A program made the position numbers and the translations under genes. 64,000 nt of DNA from Mesorhizobium sp. ORS 3324 (lineage in GTDB: Bacteria > Pseudomonadota > Alphaproteobacteria > Rhizobiales > Rhizobiaceae): the NCBI GenBank assembly GCA_000824825.2, contig LM655172.1, positions 43,906 to 107,905 on the forward strand, read 5' to 3'. Position 1 is the stretch's first letter. Every line of letters begins with the position of its first letter. Below, piece after piece: positions 17,082 through 26,204 of the stretch. The notes under the pieces were generated by a model. The model was given only the letters and a program-made list of their open reading frames with translations, ran no database searches and had not been told where the DNA came from.

Positions 17082-18166
17082 TGCGCGTCGACCTGTTCGA
17101 CTTCGACCTGCCCGAGGAGCGCATTGCGCTGCGCCCAGCCGAGCCGCGCGACAGCGCCAGGCAACTGGTCGTCAGGCCGGGTCAAGGCCTGGAAGACCGG
17201 ATCGTGCGCGATTTGCCGTCGTTGCTGAGAGAAGGCGACGTGCTGGTGTTCAACGACACCAGGGTCATTCCCGCGCAATTGAAAGGCATCCGCAAGCGCG
17301 GCGAGGCGATGGCGCAGGTCGAGGCGACGCTGCATATGCGCGTGGCGCCGGACCGCTGGCGGGCCTTCATGCGGCCGGGCAAGCGCATTGCCGTCGGCGA
17401 CCGCATCCATTTCGGCCATGACCAGAATTCCTGCTTCCTCGGCCGGCTCGACGCCACGGTGATCGAGAAGGGCGAGGCAGGCGAGGCGCTGCTCGGCTTC
17501 GATCTGTCCGGGCCGTTCCTCGACGAGGCGCTGCAGGCCGTCGGCCACATTCCGCTGCCTCCCTACATCGCCTCGAAGCGGGATGACGACGAGCGCGATC
17601 GCAGCGATTACCAGACCATCTACGCCAGGGAGGAGGGCGCTGTCGCGGCGCCCACCGCAGGACTGCATTTCACGCCGGAGTTGTTTGCAGCGCTCGACGC
17701 CAGGGGTGTCGAGCGCCGCTTCGTCACGCTGCATGTCGGCGCCGGTACCTTCCTGCCGGTGAAAGCCGCCGATACCGCCGACCACAAGATGCACGCGGAG
17801 ATCGGCTCGGTGAGCGCCGAGACGGCCGAGGCGCTCAATGCGGCCAGGGCGCGGGGAGGGCGGATTGTTTCCGTCGGCACGACGTCGCTGCGCCTGCTGG
17901 AAAGCGCTGCGCGCGAAGACGGCAGCATCGAACCCTGGTCTGGACCGACCGATATCTTCATCACGCCCGGCTATCGCTTCCGCACGGCCGACATGCTGAT
18001 GACCAATTTCCACCTGCCGCGTTCGACCCTGTTCATGCTGGTCTCAGCCTTCAGCGGGCTGGAGACCATGCGTTCCGCCTATGCGCATGCCATCGCGAGC
18101 CGCTACAGATTCTATTCCTACGGGGACTCCTGCCTGCTTTTCCGGGAGACAAGCCATGGACGTTGA
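17081..18166 (+). CDS. queA: QueA, S-adenosylmethionine:tRNA ribosyltransferase-isomerase
   Basis: 361 residues. Builds epoxyqueuosine on tRNA from preQ1 by transferring the ribosyl part of SAM, after Tgt has inserted preQ1. Family blocks visible: the N-terminal [55 protein letters not shown], and the C-terminal [20 protein letters not shown]. Full length. It is followed by tgt with a short overlap or gap depending on the tgt start, so the two queuosine genes form one transcript. Confidence 0.97.
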   Translation: MRVDLFDFDLPEERIALRPAEPRDSARQLVVRPGQGLEDRIVRDLPSLLREGDVLVFNDTRVIPAQLKGIRKRGEAMAQVEATLHMRVAPDRWRAFMRPGKRIAVGDRIHFGHDQNSCFLGRLDATVIEKGEAGEALLGFDLSGPFLDEALQAVGHIPLPPYIASKRDDDERDRSDYQTIYAREEGAVAAPTAGLHFTPELFAALDARGVERRFVTLHVGAGTFLPVKAADTADHKMHAEIGSVSAETAEALNAARARGGRIVSVGTTSLRLLESAAREDGSIEPWSGPTDIFITPGYRFRTADMLMTNFHLPRSTLFMLVSAFSGLETMRSAYAHAIASRYRFYSYGDSCLLFRETSHGR

Positions 18167-19334
18167 AGAACACCAGGCGCGCTCGTCCATGACAAAGAAT
18201 TCGATGGCCGAGACTTTTTCCTTCAAGCTCATCGCCACCGACGGCAAGGCGCGGCGCGGCCTGATTTCGATGCCGCGCGGCGAGATCCGTACGCCGGCCT
18301 TCATGCCGGTCGGCACCGGCGGCACCGTCAAGGCCATGTATATGGACCAGGTGCGCGGCGTCGGCGCCGACATCATCCTAGGCAACACCTATCACCTGAT
18401 GCTGCGGCCCGGCGCCGAGCGCGTGGCGAAGCTCGGCGGCCTGCACGAGTTCACCCGCTGGCCTTATCCGATCCTCACCGACAGCGGCGGCTTCCAGGTC
18501 ATGTCGCTGTCGAAGCTGAGGAAGCTAACGGAAAAGGGCGTCACCTTCCGCTCGCATATCGATGGCGCGCCCTACGAGATGTCGCCGGAGCGGTCGATCG
18601 AGATCCAGGGGCTGCTCGATTCCGACATCCAGATGCAGCTCGACGAATGCACGGCGCTGCCGGCCAAGCCCACGGAAATCGAACGCGCCATGGAATTGTC
18701 GCTGCGCTGGGCCGAGCGCTGCAAGACGGCGTTCGGCGACCAGCCGGGCAAGGCGATGTTCGGCATTGTCCAGGGTGGCGACAGCGCGGCGATGCGCCTC
18801 CGCTCGGCGCAGGCGCTGAGGGCGATGGATCTCAAAGGCTATGCTATCGGCGGGCTCGCGGTCGGGGAGCCGCAGGCGGTGATGCTGGAGATGCTCGACA
18901 TCACCTGTCCGGAGCTGCCGGCCGACAGGCCGCGCTACCTGATGGGCGTCGGCACGCCGGACGACATCTTGAAGTCGGTGGCGCGCGGCATCGACATGTT
19001 CGACTGCGTGATGCCGACCCGCGCCGGCCGCCATGGCCTGGCTTACACGCGTCGCGGCAAGATCAACCTGCGCAACGCGCGCCATGCCGACGATCCGCGC
19101 CCGCTGGACGAGGAGAGCGACTGCCCGGCCGCGCGCGACTATTCACGCGCCTATCTCCATCACCTCGTGCGTTCGCAGGAGTCTCTGGGGGCAATGCTGC
19201 TCACCTGGAACAACCTGTCCTACTACCAGAAGCTGATGCAGGACATCCGCGCCGCCATCGAGGCGCAAGCCTTCGAAGCTTGCGCCGCCGAGATTTCGGA
19301 AGGCTGGGCGAGGGGCGATACTCCCGCCCTTTAG
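18156..19334 (+). CDS. tgt: Tgt, queuine/preQ1 tRNA-guanine transglycosylase
   Basis: Exchanges guanine-34 for preQ1 in tRNAs with GUN anticodons. 392 residues from ATG 18156, which has GGGAG 7 nt upstream and overlaps queA by 11 bp; ATG 18189 or 18204 would give 381 or 376 residues, closer to the usual length. Catalytic elements are present: [10 protein letters not shown] (proton-donor Asp), GGLAVGE, and [13 protein letters not shown] (nucleophile Asp). Unusual: the zinc motif, normally C-x-C-x2-C before the YSRAYLHH segment, reads S-D-C-P-A-A, so two of three cysteine ligands are missing; the His in YLHH remains. Confidence 0.95.
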   Translation: MDVEEHQARSSMTKNSMAETFSFKLIATDGKARRGLISMPRGEIRTPAFMPVGTGGTVKAMYMDQVRGVGADIILGNTYHLMLRPGAERVAKLGGLHEFTRWPYPILTDSGGFQVMSLSKLRKLTEKGVTFRSHIDGAPYEMSPERSIEIQGLLDSDIQMQLDECTALPAKPTEIERAMELSLRWAERCKTAFGDQPGKAMFGIVQGGDSAAMRLRSAQALRAMDLKGYAIGGLAVGEPQAVMLEMLDITCPELPADRPRYLMGVGTPDDILKSVARGIDMFDCVMPTRAGRHGLAYTRRGKINLRNARHADDPRPLDEESDCPAARDYSRAYLHHLVRSQESLGAMLLTWNNLSYYQKLMQDIRAAIEAQAFEACAAEISEGWARGDTPAL

Positions 19335-19400
19335 CAGCTCCGTCCCTGCAATTGACGGGCGGCCGCTCCCGGGAGCAGACTTGGTGCCCTGGGGATCAGC

Positions 19401-20126
19401 ATGAGCGTAACATACGACTTTGCCGGCAAGACGGCTATCGTGACCGGTGGCTCAAGGGGCATCGGCAGGGCCGTGGCCAATGGGTTGGCACAGTGGGGTG
19501 CGGACGTCTGGATATGGGATGCCGACCCACTGCCGACCGACGAAACCCGCAGCCGGACTGTCGACGTGACCAGGGCTGCCGATATAAGGGCCGCGCTGTC
19601 AGAAATCGTTGCCGAAGCTGGCCGAGTCGACATTCTCGTCAACAATGCGGGATATCTTGGCTCCTATCTCAGCTTCGAGGCCTTCGATCCGGCCGAGTGG
19701 CAGCGTATCATCGGCGTCAACCTCATCGGGACATTCGAGGTCACGCAACAAATTTTGCCCATCATGCGCAAGGCCGGCAGCGGCCGCATCGTCAATATGG
19801 GGTCCCTCGCCGGCAAGGAGGGATTGCCGAACCTTGCAGCCTATTCGGCGGCGAGCGCGGGCGTCATCGCCTTCACCAAGGCCTTGTCGCGTGAGGTCTG
19901 CGACACCGAAATCCGCGTCAATTGCGTTGCGCCGGGTCCAATCGATACCGATCTGATCCGGCGTCTCGGAAACGAAGTGGTCAGCGATATGATCGGCGCC
20001 AGCCCGCTGAAGCGGCTCGGGGCGGTGGAAGAGGTCGCGGCGCTGGTTCTCTGGCTCTGTTCCGATGCATCGAGTTTCAACACCGGCGCGGTGTTTGACA
20101 TGTCGGGCGGCCGGGCGCGGTACTGA
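19401..20126 (+). CDS. Short-chain dehydrogenase/reductase (SDR)
   Basis: 241-residue NAD(P)-dependent oxidoreductase of the classical SDR type. The cofactor motif TGGSRGIGRA is at residues 15-24, NNAG at about 80, and the catalytic serine, tyrosine and lysine lie in NMGSLAGKEG, then YSAASAGVIAFTK (Tyr, four residues, where the lysine position reads G/V rather than the classical YxxxK). The tail ends with the usual FDMSGGRARY. Note that the classical YxxxK lysine is not at its normal place, so activity may be altered. Substrate unknown. Starts 66 bp after tgt. Confidence 0.88.
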   Translation: MSVTYDFAGKTAIVTGGSRGIGRAVANGLAQWGADVWIWDADPLPTDETRSRTVDVTRAADIRAALSEIVAEAGRVDILVNNAGYLGSYLSFEAFDPAEWQRIIGVNLIGTFEVTQQILPIMRKAGSGRIVNMGSLAGKEGLPNLAAYSAASAGVIAFTKALSREVCDTEIRVNCVAPGPIDTDLIRRLGNEVVSDMIGASPLKRLGAVEEVAALVLWLCSDASSFNTGAVFDMSGGRARY

Positions 20127-20209
20127 CGTGACCACATCGAGCGCGAACTGTTTTGAAACGACTGCGGGTATAGAGATTGCCGGGGTGACATCAGGCAAAG
20201 GTCAAAACC

Positions 20210-21688
20210 TTGCTCATCTCGGGACAGGCCGCAACACCGGGCGAGGCGCAAACCAACCGCGCAAACGGCTCTTCCGAGCCTGTCCTCGCCATTCGACAGC
20301 GATGGACAGGCGCGGTGTCGCTGGCGGTCGCGGCAATTGCGGCGGCCGGTCTCGTCCTGCGGTTGCTGGGCGCGCGCGGCGATCTTTGGCTGGACGAGAT
20401 CTGGAGCCTGGTGCTGCTCGAGCCGCTCACCTCGATCGACCAGATATTCTGGCGCATAAATCATGACAACAATCATTTCCTCAATTCGATCTACCTCTAC
20501 CTGATCGGCCCCGATGCTTTGCCGCTGCTTCAGCGCGGCCTGTCGATAGCGCTCGGCGTCGGCGCAATTGTTGCCGCCGGGGCGGTTGCACGCGGCCGGT
20601 GGGCGGCCGTCGTCACGAGCCTGCTGTTCGCGATCAGCTATCCGATGGTTCACTACGGCTCCGAGGCCAGAGGCTACGCCGGCCTGGTGCTGTTTACCCT
20701 TCTTTCCATCGTGTTTCTGGAGCGCCGGCTCGACAAGCCGGGCTCGGGCATCGCGTTTGGCGCGATCATCCTCCTCGGCTTCCTGTCTCATCTCATCATG
20801 ATAGAAACGGTGGCGGTCCTTGTCGTCTGGACTGCCTGGCTCGTCTGGCGGCGCACCTCCAACCTCGATCGTGTCAACGTCGAACTCGGTCAGATTTTCG
20901 CGCCGGCCTTCCTGGCCGTGTTGCCGATCGCCGCCTGCATGCTCATCGGCCGGCTACTGTTTGGCTTTACGATCGGCGGCGCCTTGCCGTTCTCGCTCCA
21001 GGCCTTCGCGCAAGGCTACGGCGGGATGATCCGTTACCTGTTCGGCCTGCCGGACTGGATCAGCGACTGGACCTGCATTGTTGCCGCCTGCAGCCTTGTC
21101 TCACTCTGCGCCGGTATTTGGCGCGACCGGCGAGCCAGCCTCTACGTCATCGGCATTGCCGGGCTGCCCATTGTCATGGCGATGGCCCGGCTGCCCAACG
21201 CCGAGTTCCCGCGCTACTATCTGGTTCCCGGGACGTTGATGCTGCTGTGGGCGGGCGAACTGCTTGGGCGTGGTTTCGCCGCCGGGGGTAAGTACCGGCT
21301 GTTTGCCGCGGGCGCGATCGTGGCGATCCTTGCCGTCACGACGACGCTTCTGCTGCCATTCTACGAATACGGACGCGGGTCCTATGCCGCGATGGTTGAC
21401 AGGATCACGCGCGACGGGGCGACGAGCTATGCCACCAATCAGAACTTCCGGACCGTCATGACCGTCGGCTATTTTGCCAAACGCATGGGGCGCCAGGCAA
21501 CTGTTGTCCAGCAAGACAGGATGTGTGACGAACGTCCGCCCTGGCTGATCCTCGAAGGCGCCATCGACAAGCAGCCGCAATATGTCGATCGCGCGCCGAA
21601 CTGCACGCTGACCTATCAGCGAGTCGACGCCTCGCCGAGCTGGGGTCTTTCAGGCCTGAGCTGGACGCTCTATCAGCGCCGGGATTGA
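20210..21688 (+). CDS. Polytopic glycosyltransferase, GT39/ArnT-like
   Basis: 492 residues with about eleven predicted membrane helices. The first periplasmic loop has GARGDLWLDEIWSLVLLEP, the Asp-Glu pair typical of the GT-C fold (dolichyl-phosphate-mannose and ArnT-like enzymes), then INHDNNHFLNSIYLYL. Such enzymes use lipid-linked sugars outside the inner membrane; donor and acceptor are unknown. No ATG is near the start: the frame opens after a stop at 20186 and TTG 20210 is the first candidate, a GTG about 100 bp downstream another. Followed by a palindromic repeat. Confidence 0.82.
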   Translation: MLISGQAATPGEAQTNRANGSSEPVLAIRQRWTGAVSLAVAAIAAAGLVLRLLGARGDLWLDEIWSLVLLEPLTSIDQIFWRINHDNNHFLNSIYLYLIGPDALPLLQRGLSIALGVGAIVAAGAVARGRWAAVVTSLLFAISYPMVHYGSEARGYAGLVLFTLLSIVFLERRLDKPGSGIAFGAIILLGFLSHLIMIETVAVLVVWTAWLVWRRTSNLDRVNVELGQIFAPAFLAVLPIAACMLIGRLLFGFTIGGALPFSLQAFAQGYGGMIRYLFGLPDWISDWTCIVAACSLVSLCAGIWRDRRASLYVIGIAGLPIVMAMARLPNAEFPRYYLVPGTLMLLWAGELLGRGFAAGGKYRLFAAGAIVAILAVTTTLLLPFYEYGRGSYAAMVDRITRDGATSYATNQNFRTVMTVGYFAKRMGRQATVVQQDRMCDERPPWLILEGAIDKQPQYVDRAPNCTLTYQRVDASPSWGLSGLSWTLYQRRD

Positions 21689-21695
21689 GTGTGAC

Positions 21696-21800
21696 CTAAA
21701 GCGCGTCGCGATCCTTCAGATTCGCTCCGAGCTTTAGGTTTTTACTTTTTCGCATATCTTTGTCCCGAAACCGGTTCCCACTTTCGGGAGACGTGCTTTA
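21696..21800. repeat. Dispersed palindromic intergenic repeat, copy 3
   Basis: Between the glycosyltransferase and the DUF4864 gene. AAAGCGCGTCGCG ... GAGCTTTAG forms the first module; the second has GTCCCGAAACCGGTTCCCAC followed by TTTCGGGAGACGTGCTTTA, again an arm-CCGxxxCxCA-arm hairpin. Same layout as the copies at 2835 and 14858. Confidence 0.68.
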
Positions 21801-21814
21801 GGCGCGGAGAGCGT

Positions 21815-22234
21815 TCAGGTGCTGACCGATGTCGATGCCCTCAGGCTGCAGCCAGTGATCTTGAAGCTGCCGTCCGGCTGCTGCTCCAGCGTGTAGACCG
21901 CTTCGTAGTCCTTGCCGTCCGGTCCGACGATCAGCACCTGCTGGATGATCGAGCTAGGCCCGGTCTGTTCGACCTTGCCGAAGGAATAGCTCTGCGGCTT
22001 GCGCACCGGCGCGTAGCCGTTGGTCACCATGTTCATGAAAGTATCGACGGTCGGGAAGATGCGCTTCACGTTCGGCGCCGCGAAGCTGTAGGCAGTGACG
22101 CCGTCATCGGCGAGGAAAGCTTTGAGCTGGCTGTCGATGACCGTTTGCGCGGCCTTGATCTCGGCGTCGCCCGCAAAGGCCATGGAGGCAAGAAGCATCG
22201 GAACGAAAGCGAATGCGAACAAAGCGCGGCGCAT
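21815..22234 (-). CDS. DUF4864-family exported protein
   Basis: 139 residues. Signal peptide MRRALFAFAFVPMLLASMAFA with cleavage near residue 21; the ATG at 22234 has GGAGAC 7 nt upstream. The mature domain is an NTF2-like alpha-beta fold typical of DUF4864 (AAQTVIDSQLKAFLADDGVTAYSFAAPNVKRIF, NGYAPVRKPQSYSFGKV, GPDGKDYEAVYTLEQQPDGSFKITGC). Periplasmic protein of unknown function. Divergent from the Lrp-domain gene, 220 bp between starts. Confidence 0.85.
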   Translation of the reverse strand: MRRALFAFAFVPMLLASMAFAGDAEIKAAQTVIDSQLKAFLADDGVTAYSFAAPNVKRIFPTVDTFMNMVTNGYAPVRKPQSYSFGKVEQTGPSSIIQQVLIVGPDGKDYEAVYTLEQQPDGSFKITGCSLRASTSVST

Positions 22235-22454
22235 GGCCTGTCTCCAGAATTCGCGTTGCGAGGTGCAGTCTAACATACGCTGGGCGGCGTGCCGTGGTTT
22301 CACCGCCTTTGGAAGATTCTTGCCGGTGCCAACGTCCACGACCGCCGAATTGCGGCGAGCGGTCGCCAGGGTGCGTGCCGCCTGATGCTTGAAAGCCGGG
22401 CGGCAGTCTGCCACAAGGGCCGCTTATTCACGTGCAAGCTGGCAGGACCGGGCA

Positions 22455-22691
22455 ATGAAGGCATTTTTCGTGCAGATAAAGTGCGATCTGGGCAAGGCCT
22501 ACGAGGTCGCCAGCGCGCTCGCCGATGCCGAGATCGCTTCCGAAATCTACTCGACCGCGGGCAATTACGATCTGCTCGCCAAGTTCTATCTCAACGATGA
22601 GGAAGACATCGGCCACTTCGTCAACGAGAAGGTGCAGATCCTGCCGGGAATCAAGGACACCTTCACCATCGTCACCTTCCGGGCCTTCTGA
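22455..22691 (+). CDS. Stand-alone Lrp/AsnC ligand-binding (RAM) domain protein
   Basis: 78 residues: the alpha-beta sandwich of Lrp/AsnC regulators without the DNA-binding helix-turn-helix. The strands MKAFFVQIKCDLGKAYEVASAL, IYSTAGNYDLLAKFYL and LPGIKDTFTIVTF are the typical fold. Such stand-alone RAM proteins form dimers or octamers, bind amino acids and can modulate full-length Lrp proteins; their role is poorly defined. The ATG at 22455 gives the exact domain. It lies 170 bp upstream of the Anbu cluster on the same strand and could be part of its transcript. Confidence 0.87.
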   Translation: MKAFFVQIKCDLGKAYEVASALADAEIASEIYSTAGNYDLLAKFYLNDEEDIGHFVNEKVQILPGIKDTFTIVTFRAF

Positions 22692-22859
22692 CCGGCCTGG
22701 TGTTGCCCGCCCTCGATGCAGGGCCTGACCCGACATTGCCAATGCTGCCCTAATCTTAGGCAATTCGCATAGAGCGGCCATTGCGGCCGCCCAAATCGCC
22801 GATTGCGCTTGATTTTCTCGGATGAGGCCAGTGAAATGGTTTTCAGAGGGAGTACGCGA

Positions 22860-24272
22860 TTGGCAGCGTTCGACGAAATGCTTCCGGAAGTCTCCGGATT
22901 GAGAAGACCATATCAGGCTTACGATCGCTGGCTGAAGGAACAGGATCCGGCCAGGCTTACCCAGAAAATGCAGGACGCCGAGCGCGTCTTCCGCAAGACC
23001 GGCATCACCTTCGCCGTCTATGGCGAGCAGGAAGCCTCCGAGCGGCTGATCCCCTTCGACATCGTCCCGCGCATCATTTCGGGCCAGGAGTGGCGCCGGC
23101 TGACGCAGGGCATCGAGCAGCGTGTGCAGGCGCTCAATGCCTTCCTCGACGACATCTACCACCGCCAGGAGATCCTGCGCGCCGGGCGCGTGCCGAGGGA
23201 ACTCGTGGCGAAGAACGACGCATTCCTCCCCGAGATGATCGGGGTCAGGCCGCCGGCAGGCGTCTACACCCACATCATCGGCGTGGATATCGTGCGCATC
23301 AGCGAGAATGAATTCTACGTGCTGGAGGACAATGCCCGCACGCCGTCAGGCGTCTCCTACATGCTGGAGAACCGCGAGACGATGATGCAGCTCTTCCCGG
23401 AGCTGTTCCAGCAGATCAAGGTGCGGCCGGTCGAGAACTACCCGCAGCTGCTGCGCCAGTCGCTTGCCGCGGTGCGGCCACAGAGCGCCAAGGGCACGCC
23501 GACCATCGCCGTGCTGACGCCGGGCAGCTACAACTCCGCCTATTTCGAGCACGCATTCCTCGCCGACCAGATGGGGGTTCAGCTCGTCGAGGGGCAGGAC
23601 CTGCGCGTCGTCGACGGCCATGTCACGATGCGCACCACCGAAGGCTACAAGCAGATCGATGTCCTCTACCGGCGCGTGGACGACGCCTTCCTCGATCCGC
23701 TGACGTTTAGGCCGGATTCGGCGCTCGGCGTGCCGGGCATCATGGATGTCTATCGCGCCGGCAACATCACCATCGCCAATGCGCCGGGAACCGGCATCGC
23801 CGACGACAAGGCGATCTATTCCTACATGCCCGAGATCGTCGAGTTCTATACCGGCCGCAAGGCGATCCTCGGCAACATCCCGACCTGGCGATGCTCGGAG
23901 CCGGACAGCCTGAAATACGTGCTGGAGCACATAAGCGAGCTCGTCATCAAGGAAGTGCACGGCTCCGGCGGCTACGGCATGCTGGTCGGTCCGGCGGCGA
24001 CCAAGAAGGAATGCCAGGACTTCGCCAAGAAGCTGCAGGCCAAGCCCGGCAACTATATCGCCCAGCCGACGCTCGCGCTGTCGACCTGCCCGATCCTGAC
24101 CGAAAAGGGCCTGTCGCCGCGCCATGTCGATCTCAGGCCCTACGTGCTCGTCTCCGACCGCATCCAGATCGTGCCGGGAGGCCTGACGCGTGTCGCGCTC
24201 AAGGAAGGCTCGCTGGTGGTCAATTCCTCGCAGGGCGGCGGGACGAAGGATACGTGGGTGCTGGATGATTGA
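22860..24272 (+). CDS. Circularly permuted ATP-grasp protein of the Anbu cluster
   Basis: 470 residues, COG2308 type. Predicted ATP-dependent carboxylate-amine ligase, thought to make or attach a peptide. TTG start at 22860 chosen for GGGAG 7 nt upstream and because the protein then begins with the family start (AAFDEMLPEVSGLRRPYQAY). Characteristic blocks: ENEFYVLEDNARTPSGVSYMLENR, TPGSYNSAYFEHAFLADQMG, VDVLYRRVDDAFLDPL-like segment, NAPGTGIADDK and KEVHGSGGYGMLVGP (nucleotide-binding loop). First of four genes with alpha-E, transglutaminase and Anbu, an association known from comparative genomics. Confidence 0.92.
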   Translation: MAAFDEMLPEVSGLRRPYQAYDRWLKEQDPARLTQKMQDAERVFRKTGITFAVYGEQEASERLIPFDIVPRIISGQEWRRLTQGIEQRVQALNAFLDDIYHRQEILRAGRVPRELVAKNDAFLPEMIGVRPPAGVYTHIIGVDIVRISENEFYVLEDNARTPSGVSYMLENRETMMQLFPELFQQIKVRPVENYPQLLRQSLAAVRPQSAKGTPTIAVLTPGSYNSAYFEHAFLADQMGVQLVEGQDLRVVDGHVTMRTTEGYKQIDVLYRRVDDAFLDPLTFRPDSALGVPGIMDVYRAGNITIANAPGTGIADDKAIYSYMPEIVEFYTGRKAILGNIPTWRCSEPDSLKYVLEHISELVIKEVHGSGGYGMLVGPAATKKECQDFAKKLQAKPGNYIAQPTLALSTCPILTEKGLSPRHVDLRPYVLVSDRIQIVPGGLTRVALKEGSLVVNSSQGGGTKDTWVLDD

Positions 24273-24277
24273 TGTGA

Positions 24278-24394
24278 GTGAGTAGGGAATAGGCAGTAGG
24301 CAGTAGGCAGTAGTGGAAGTTGAGGGACAGGGAAATGCAATATTCCATTGAGATTCGAACGCTTACTATTCACTACTCACTATTCCCTACTCAC
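24278..24394. repeat. Inverted repeat with internal 7-bp triplet inside the Anbu operon
   Basis: Perfect 15-bp arms GTGAGTAGGGAATAG (24278-24292) and CTATTCCCTACTCAC (24380-24394) enclose about 87 bp that includes three direct copies of GGCAGTA (24292-24312) and further partial repeats of the arm (ACTATTCACTACTCACTAT). It fills the 142-bp gap between the ATP-grasp and alpha-E genes and would form a long stem-loop in the operon mRNA. Confidence 0.8.
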
Positions 24395-24414
24395 TAGCCC
24401 GAAGGGCGTTCCCC

Positions 24415-25356
24415 ATGCTTCTCGGCCGCACCGCCAACGGTCTCTACTGGATGAGCCGCTATATCGAGCGGGCCGAAAATATGGCGCGCCTGGTCGATGC
24501 CGGCCTGCGCATGGCGCTGACGCGCACCCAGAATGCGTCGGAGGAATGGAACTCCGTGCTGCTCAGCGCCGGCTCCGACTACACCTTCAGCCAGAAATAC
24601 CAGGACTACACCGTCGCCAACGTCTCGGATTTCCTGCTGCGCGACACTGCCAATCCGTCGAGCACGATGTCGTCGATCGAGACGGCGCGCAACAATGCAC
24701 GTATGGTGCGCACGGCGCTGACCCGCGAGACTTGGGAGAGCATCAACGAAGCCTGGATGTCGCTGAAGCGGATGCTGGCAAGGCCGATCGACGAGCGCGA
24801 CCTGCCGACGGTGCTCGATGCGATCAAGCGCGAGACGGCGCTGATCCGCGGCTCGTTCTACGGCACGATGCTGCGCAACGAGATCTTTGATTTCTCGCAG
24901 CTCGGCACCTATGTCGAGCGCGCCGACAACACGGCCCGCATCCTCGACGTGAAATACTATGTCCTGTTGCCGTCGATCTCCTGGGTGGGCTCGACGCTCG
25001 ACAACTACCAGTGGGAATCGATCCTGCGCTCGGTCTCGGCCCACCGCTCCTACCGCTGGGTCTATGACGCCGACTACAAGCCGACCAACATCGCCGACTA
25101 TCTGATCCTCAACGTTCGCATGCCGCGCTCGCTGACCTTCTGCTACCGCTTCCTCGGCGAGCACCTGAAGTTCCTCGCCGACGATTATGGCGAGCGCCAT
25201 GCCTGCCACGCCACGGCAGAAAAGATCCAGGCGATGCTCAAAAAGGGCTCGATCAAGGATATTTTCGACCACGGCCTGCACGAGTTCCTGGCCGAATTCA
25301 TCGGCGACAACACCCGGCTGGGCGACGAGATCGCCCAAGACTACCGGTTCTACTGA
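24415..25356 (+). CDS. Alpha-E domain protein (DUF403/COG2307) of the Anbu cluster
   Basis: 313 residues, all-helical protein named for a conserved glutamate. Hallmarks are the N-terminus MLLGRTANGLYWMSRYIERAENMARLVD and the internal repeat of the same pattern, FSQLGTYVERADNTARILDVKYY. Always encoded beside the circularly permuted ATP-grasp protein and assumed to act with it, possibly as a peptide-bond-forming or scaffold component; no biochemical activity is established to my knowledge. 20 bp before the transglutaminase gene. Confidence 0.93.
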   Translation: MLLGRTANGLYWMSRYIERAENMARLVDAGLRMALTRTQNASEEWNSVLLSAGSDYTFSQKYQDYTVANVSDFLLRDTANPSSTMSSIETARNNARMVRTALTRETWESINEAWMSLKRMLARPIDERDLPTVLDAIKRETALIRGSFYGTMLRNEIFDFSQLGTYVERADNTARILDVKYYVLLPSISWVGSTLDNYQWESILRSVSAHRSYRWVYDADYKPTNIADYLILNVRMPRSLTFCYRFLGEHLKFLADDYGERHACHATAEKIQAMLKKGSIKDIFDHGLHEFLAEFIGDNTRLGDEIAQDYRFY

Positions 25357-25376
25357 GCGCTGAAGGGGCAGGCGTC

Positions 25377-26171
25377 ATGCGGCTCAAGATCACCCACCGG
25401 ACCGAGTATCGCTACGATGCGCCGGTGCAATATCTGCTGCAGCGGCTGCGCCTGTTTCCCTCAAGCGGCCACACTCAGACCATCGCCTCCTGGGCAATCA
25501 AGGTCGATGGCGCGCGCGAGGAAGTGCGGTTCACCGACCATTTCGGCAACGACACGCGACTGGTGAGCGCCGAGGGCGGACACAACACCATCACGGTCGA
25601 GGCACAGGGCGAGGTGACGACGCGCGACACGGCCGGCGTGTCCGGCCCGCACCAGGGCTTCGCGCCGCTCTGGCTGTTCGGCCAGGAAACGCCGCTCACC
25701 ACTGCCGGCGACGGCATCCGCGAGCTCGCCGCATCTGTGGCCGAGGGGGCCGATATCGAACGCCTGCATGGGCTGATGGGCGCGATCCGGGAACGCGTCG
25801 CCTATAAGCCGGGCACGACGAGCGCCGTGACGCCGGCGGAAGAAGCCTTGGCATTGAAGAGCGGCGTCTGCCAGGACCACAGCCAGATATTCGCCGCCGC
25901 GGCGCGCGTGATGGGTTTTCCCGCGCGATATGTCAGCGGCTATCTGATGATGGACGCCTCCGTTGAGCAGGCAGCGAGCCACGCATGGGCGGAAGCGCAT
26001 GTTCAAGGCCTCGGCTGGGTCGCCTTCGATCCCGCCAACGGCATCTCTCCCGACGAACGCTATGTGCGGGTGGCCACGGGACGCGACTATCGCGATGCCT
26101 CGCCGGTGTCGGGAATACTGCTCGGGCAAGCGCAAGAGAAGCTTGCGGTCACCGTCACGGTCGAGCAGTAA
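25377..26171 (+). CDS. Transglutaminase-like cysteine peptidase of the Anbu cluster
   Basis: 264 residues. N-terminal beta domain (MRLKITHRTEYRYDAPVQYLLQRLRLFP) followed by the transglutaminase core. Catalytic triad: Cys in SGVCQDHSQ (about residue 164), His in ASHAWAEAH and Asp in AFDPANGI. These bacterial proteins cleave or transfer peptide bonds at amide groups. Position between alpha-E and Anbu genes (20 and 33 bp gaps) indicates one operon and a shared peptide-processing role. No signal peptide, so cytoplasmic. Confidence 0.93.
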   Translation: MRLKITHRTEYRYDAPVQYLLQRLRLFPSSGHTQTIASWAIKVDGAREEVRFTDHFGNDTRLVSAEGGHNTITVEAQGEVTTRDTAGVSGPHQGFAPLWLFGQETPLTTAGDGIRELAASVAEGADIERLHGLMGAIRERVAYKPGTTSAVTPAEEALALKSGVCQDHSQIFAAAARVMGFPARYVSGYLMMDASVEQAASHAWAEAHVQGLGWVAFDPANGISPDERYVRVATGRDYRDASPVSGILLGQAQEKLAVTVTVEQ

Positions 26172-26204
26172 TTTCCGCCGGGATTCGCTATTAGAAGAAG
26201 AATC

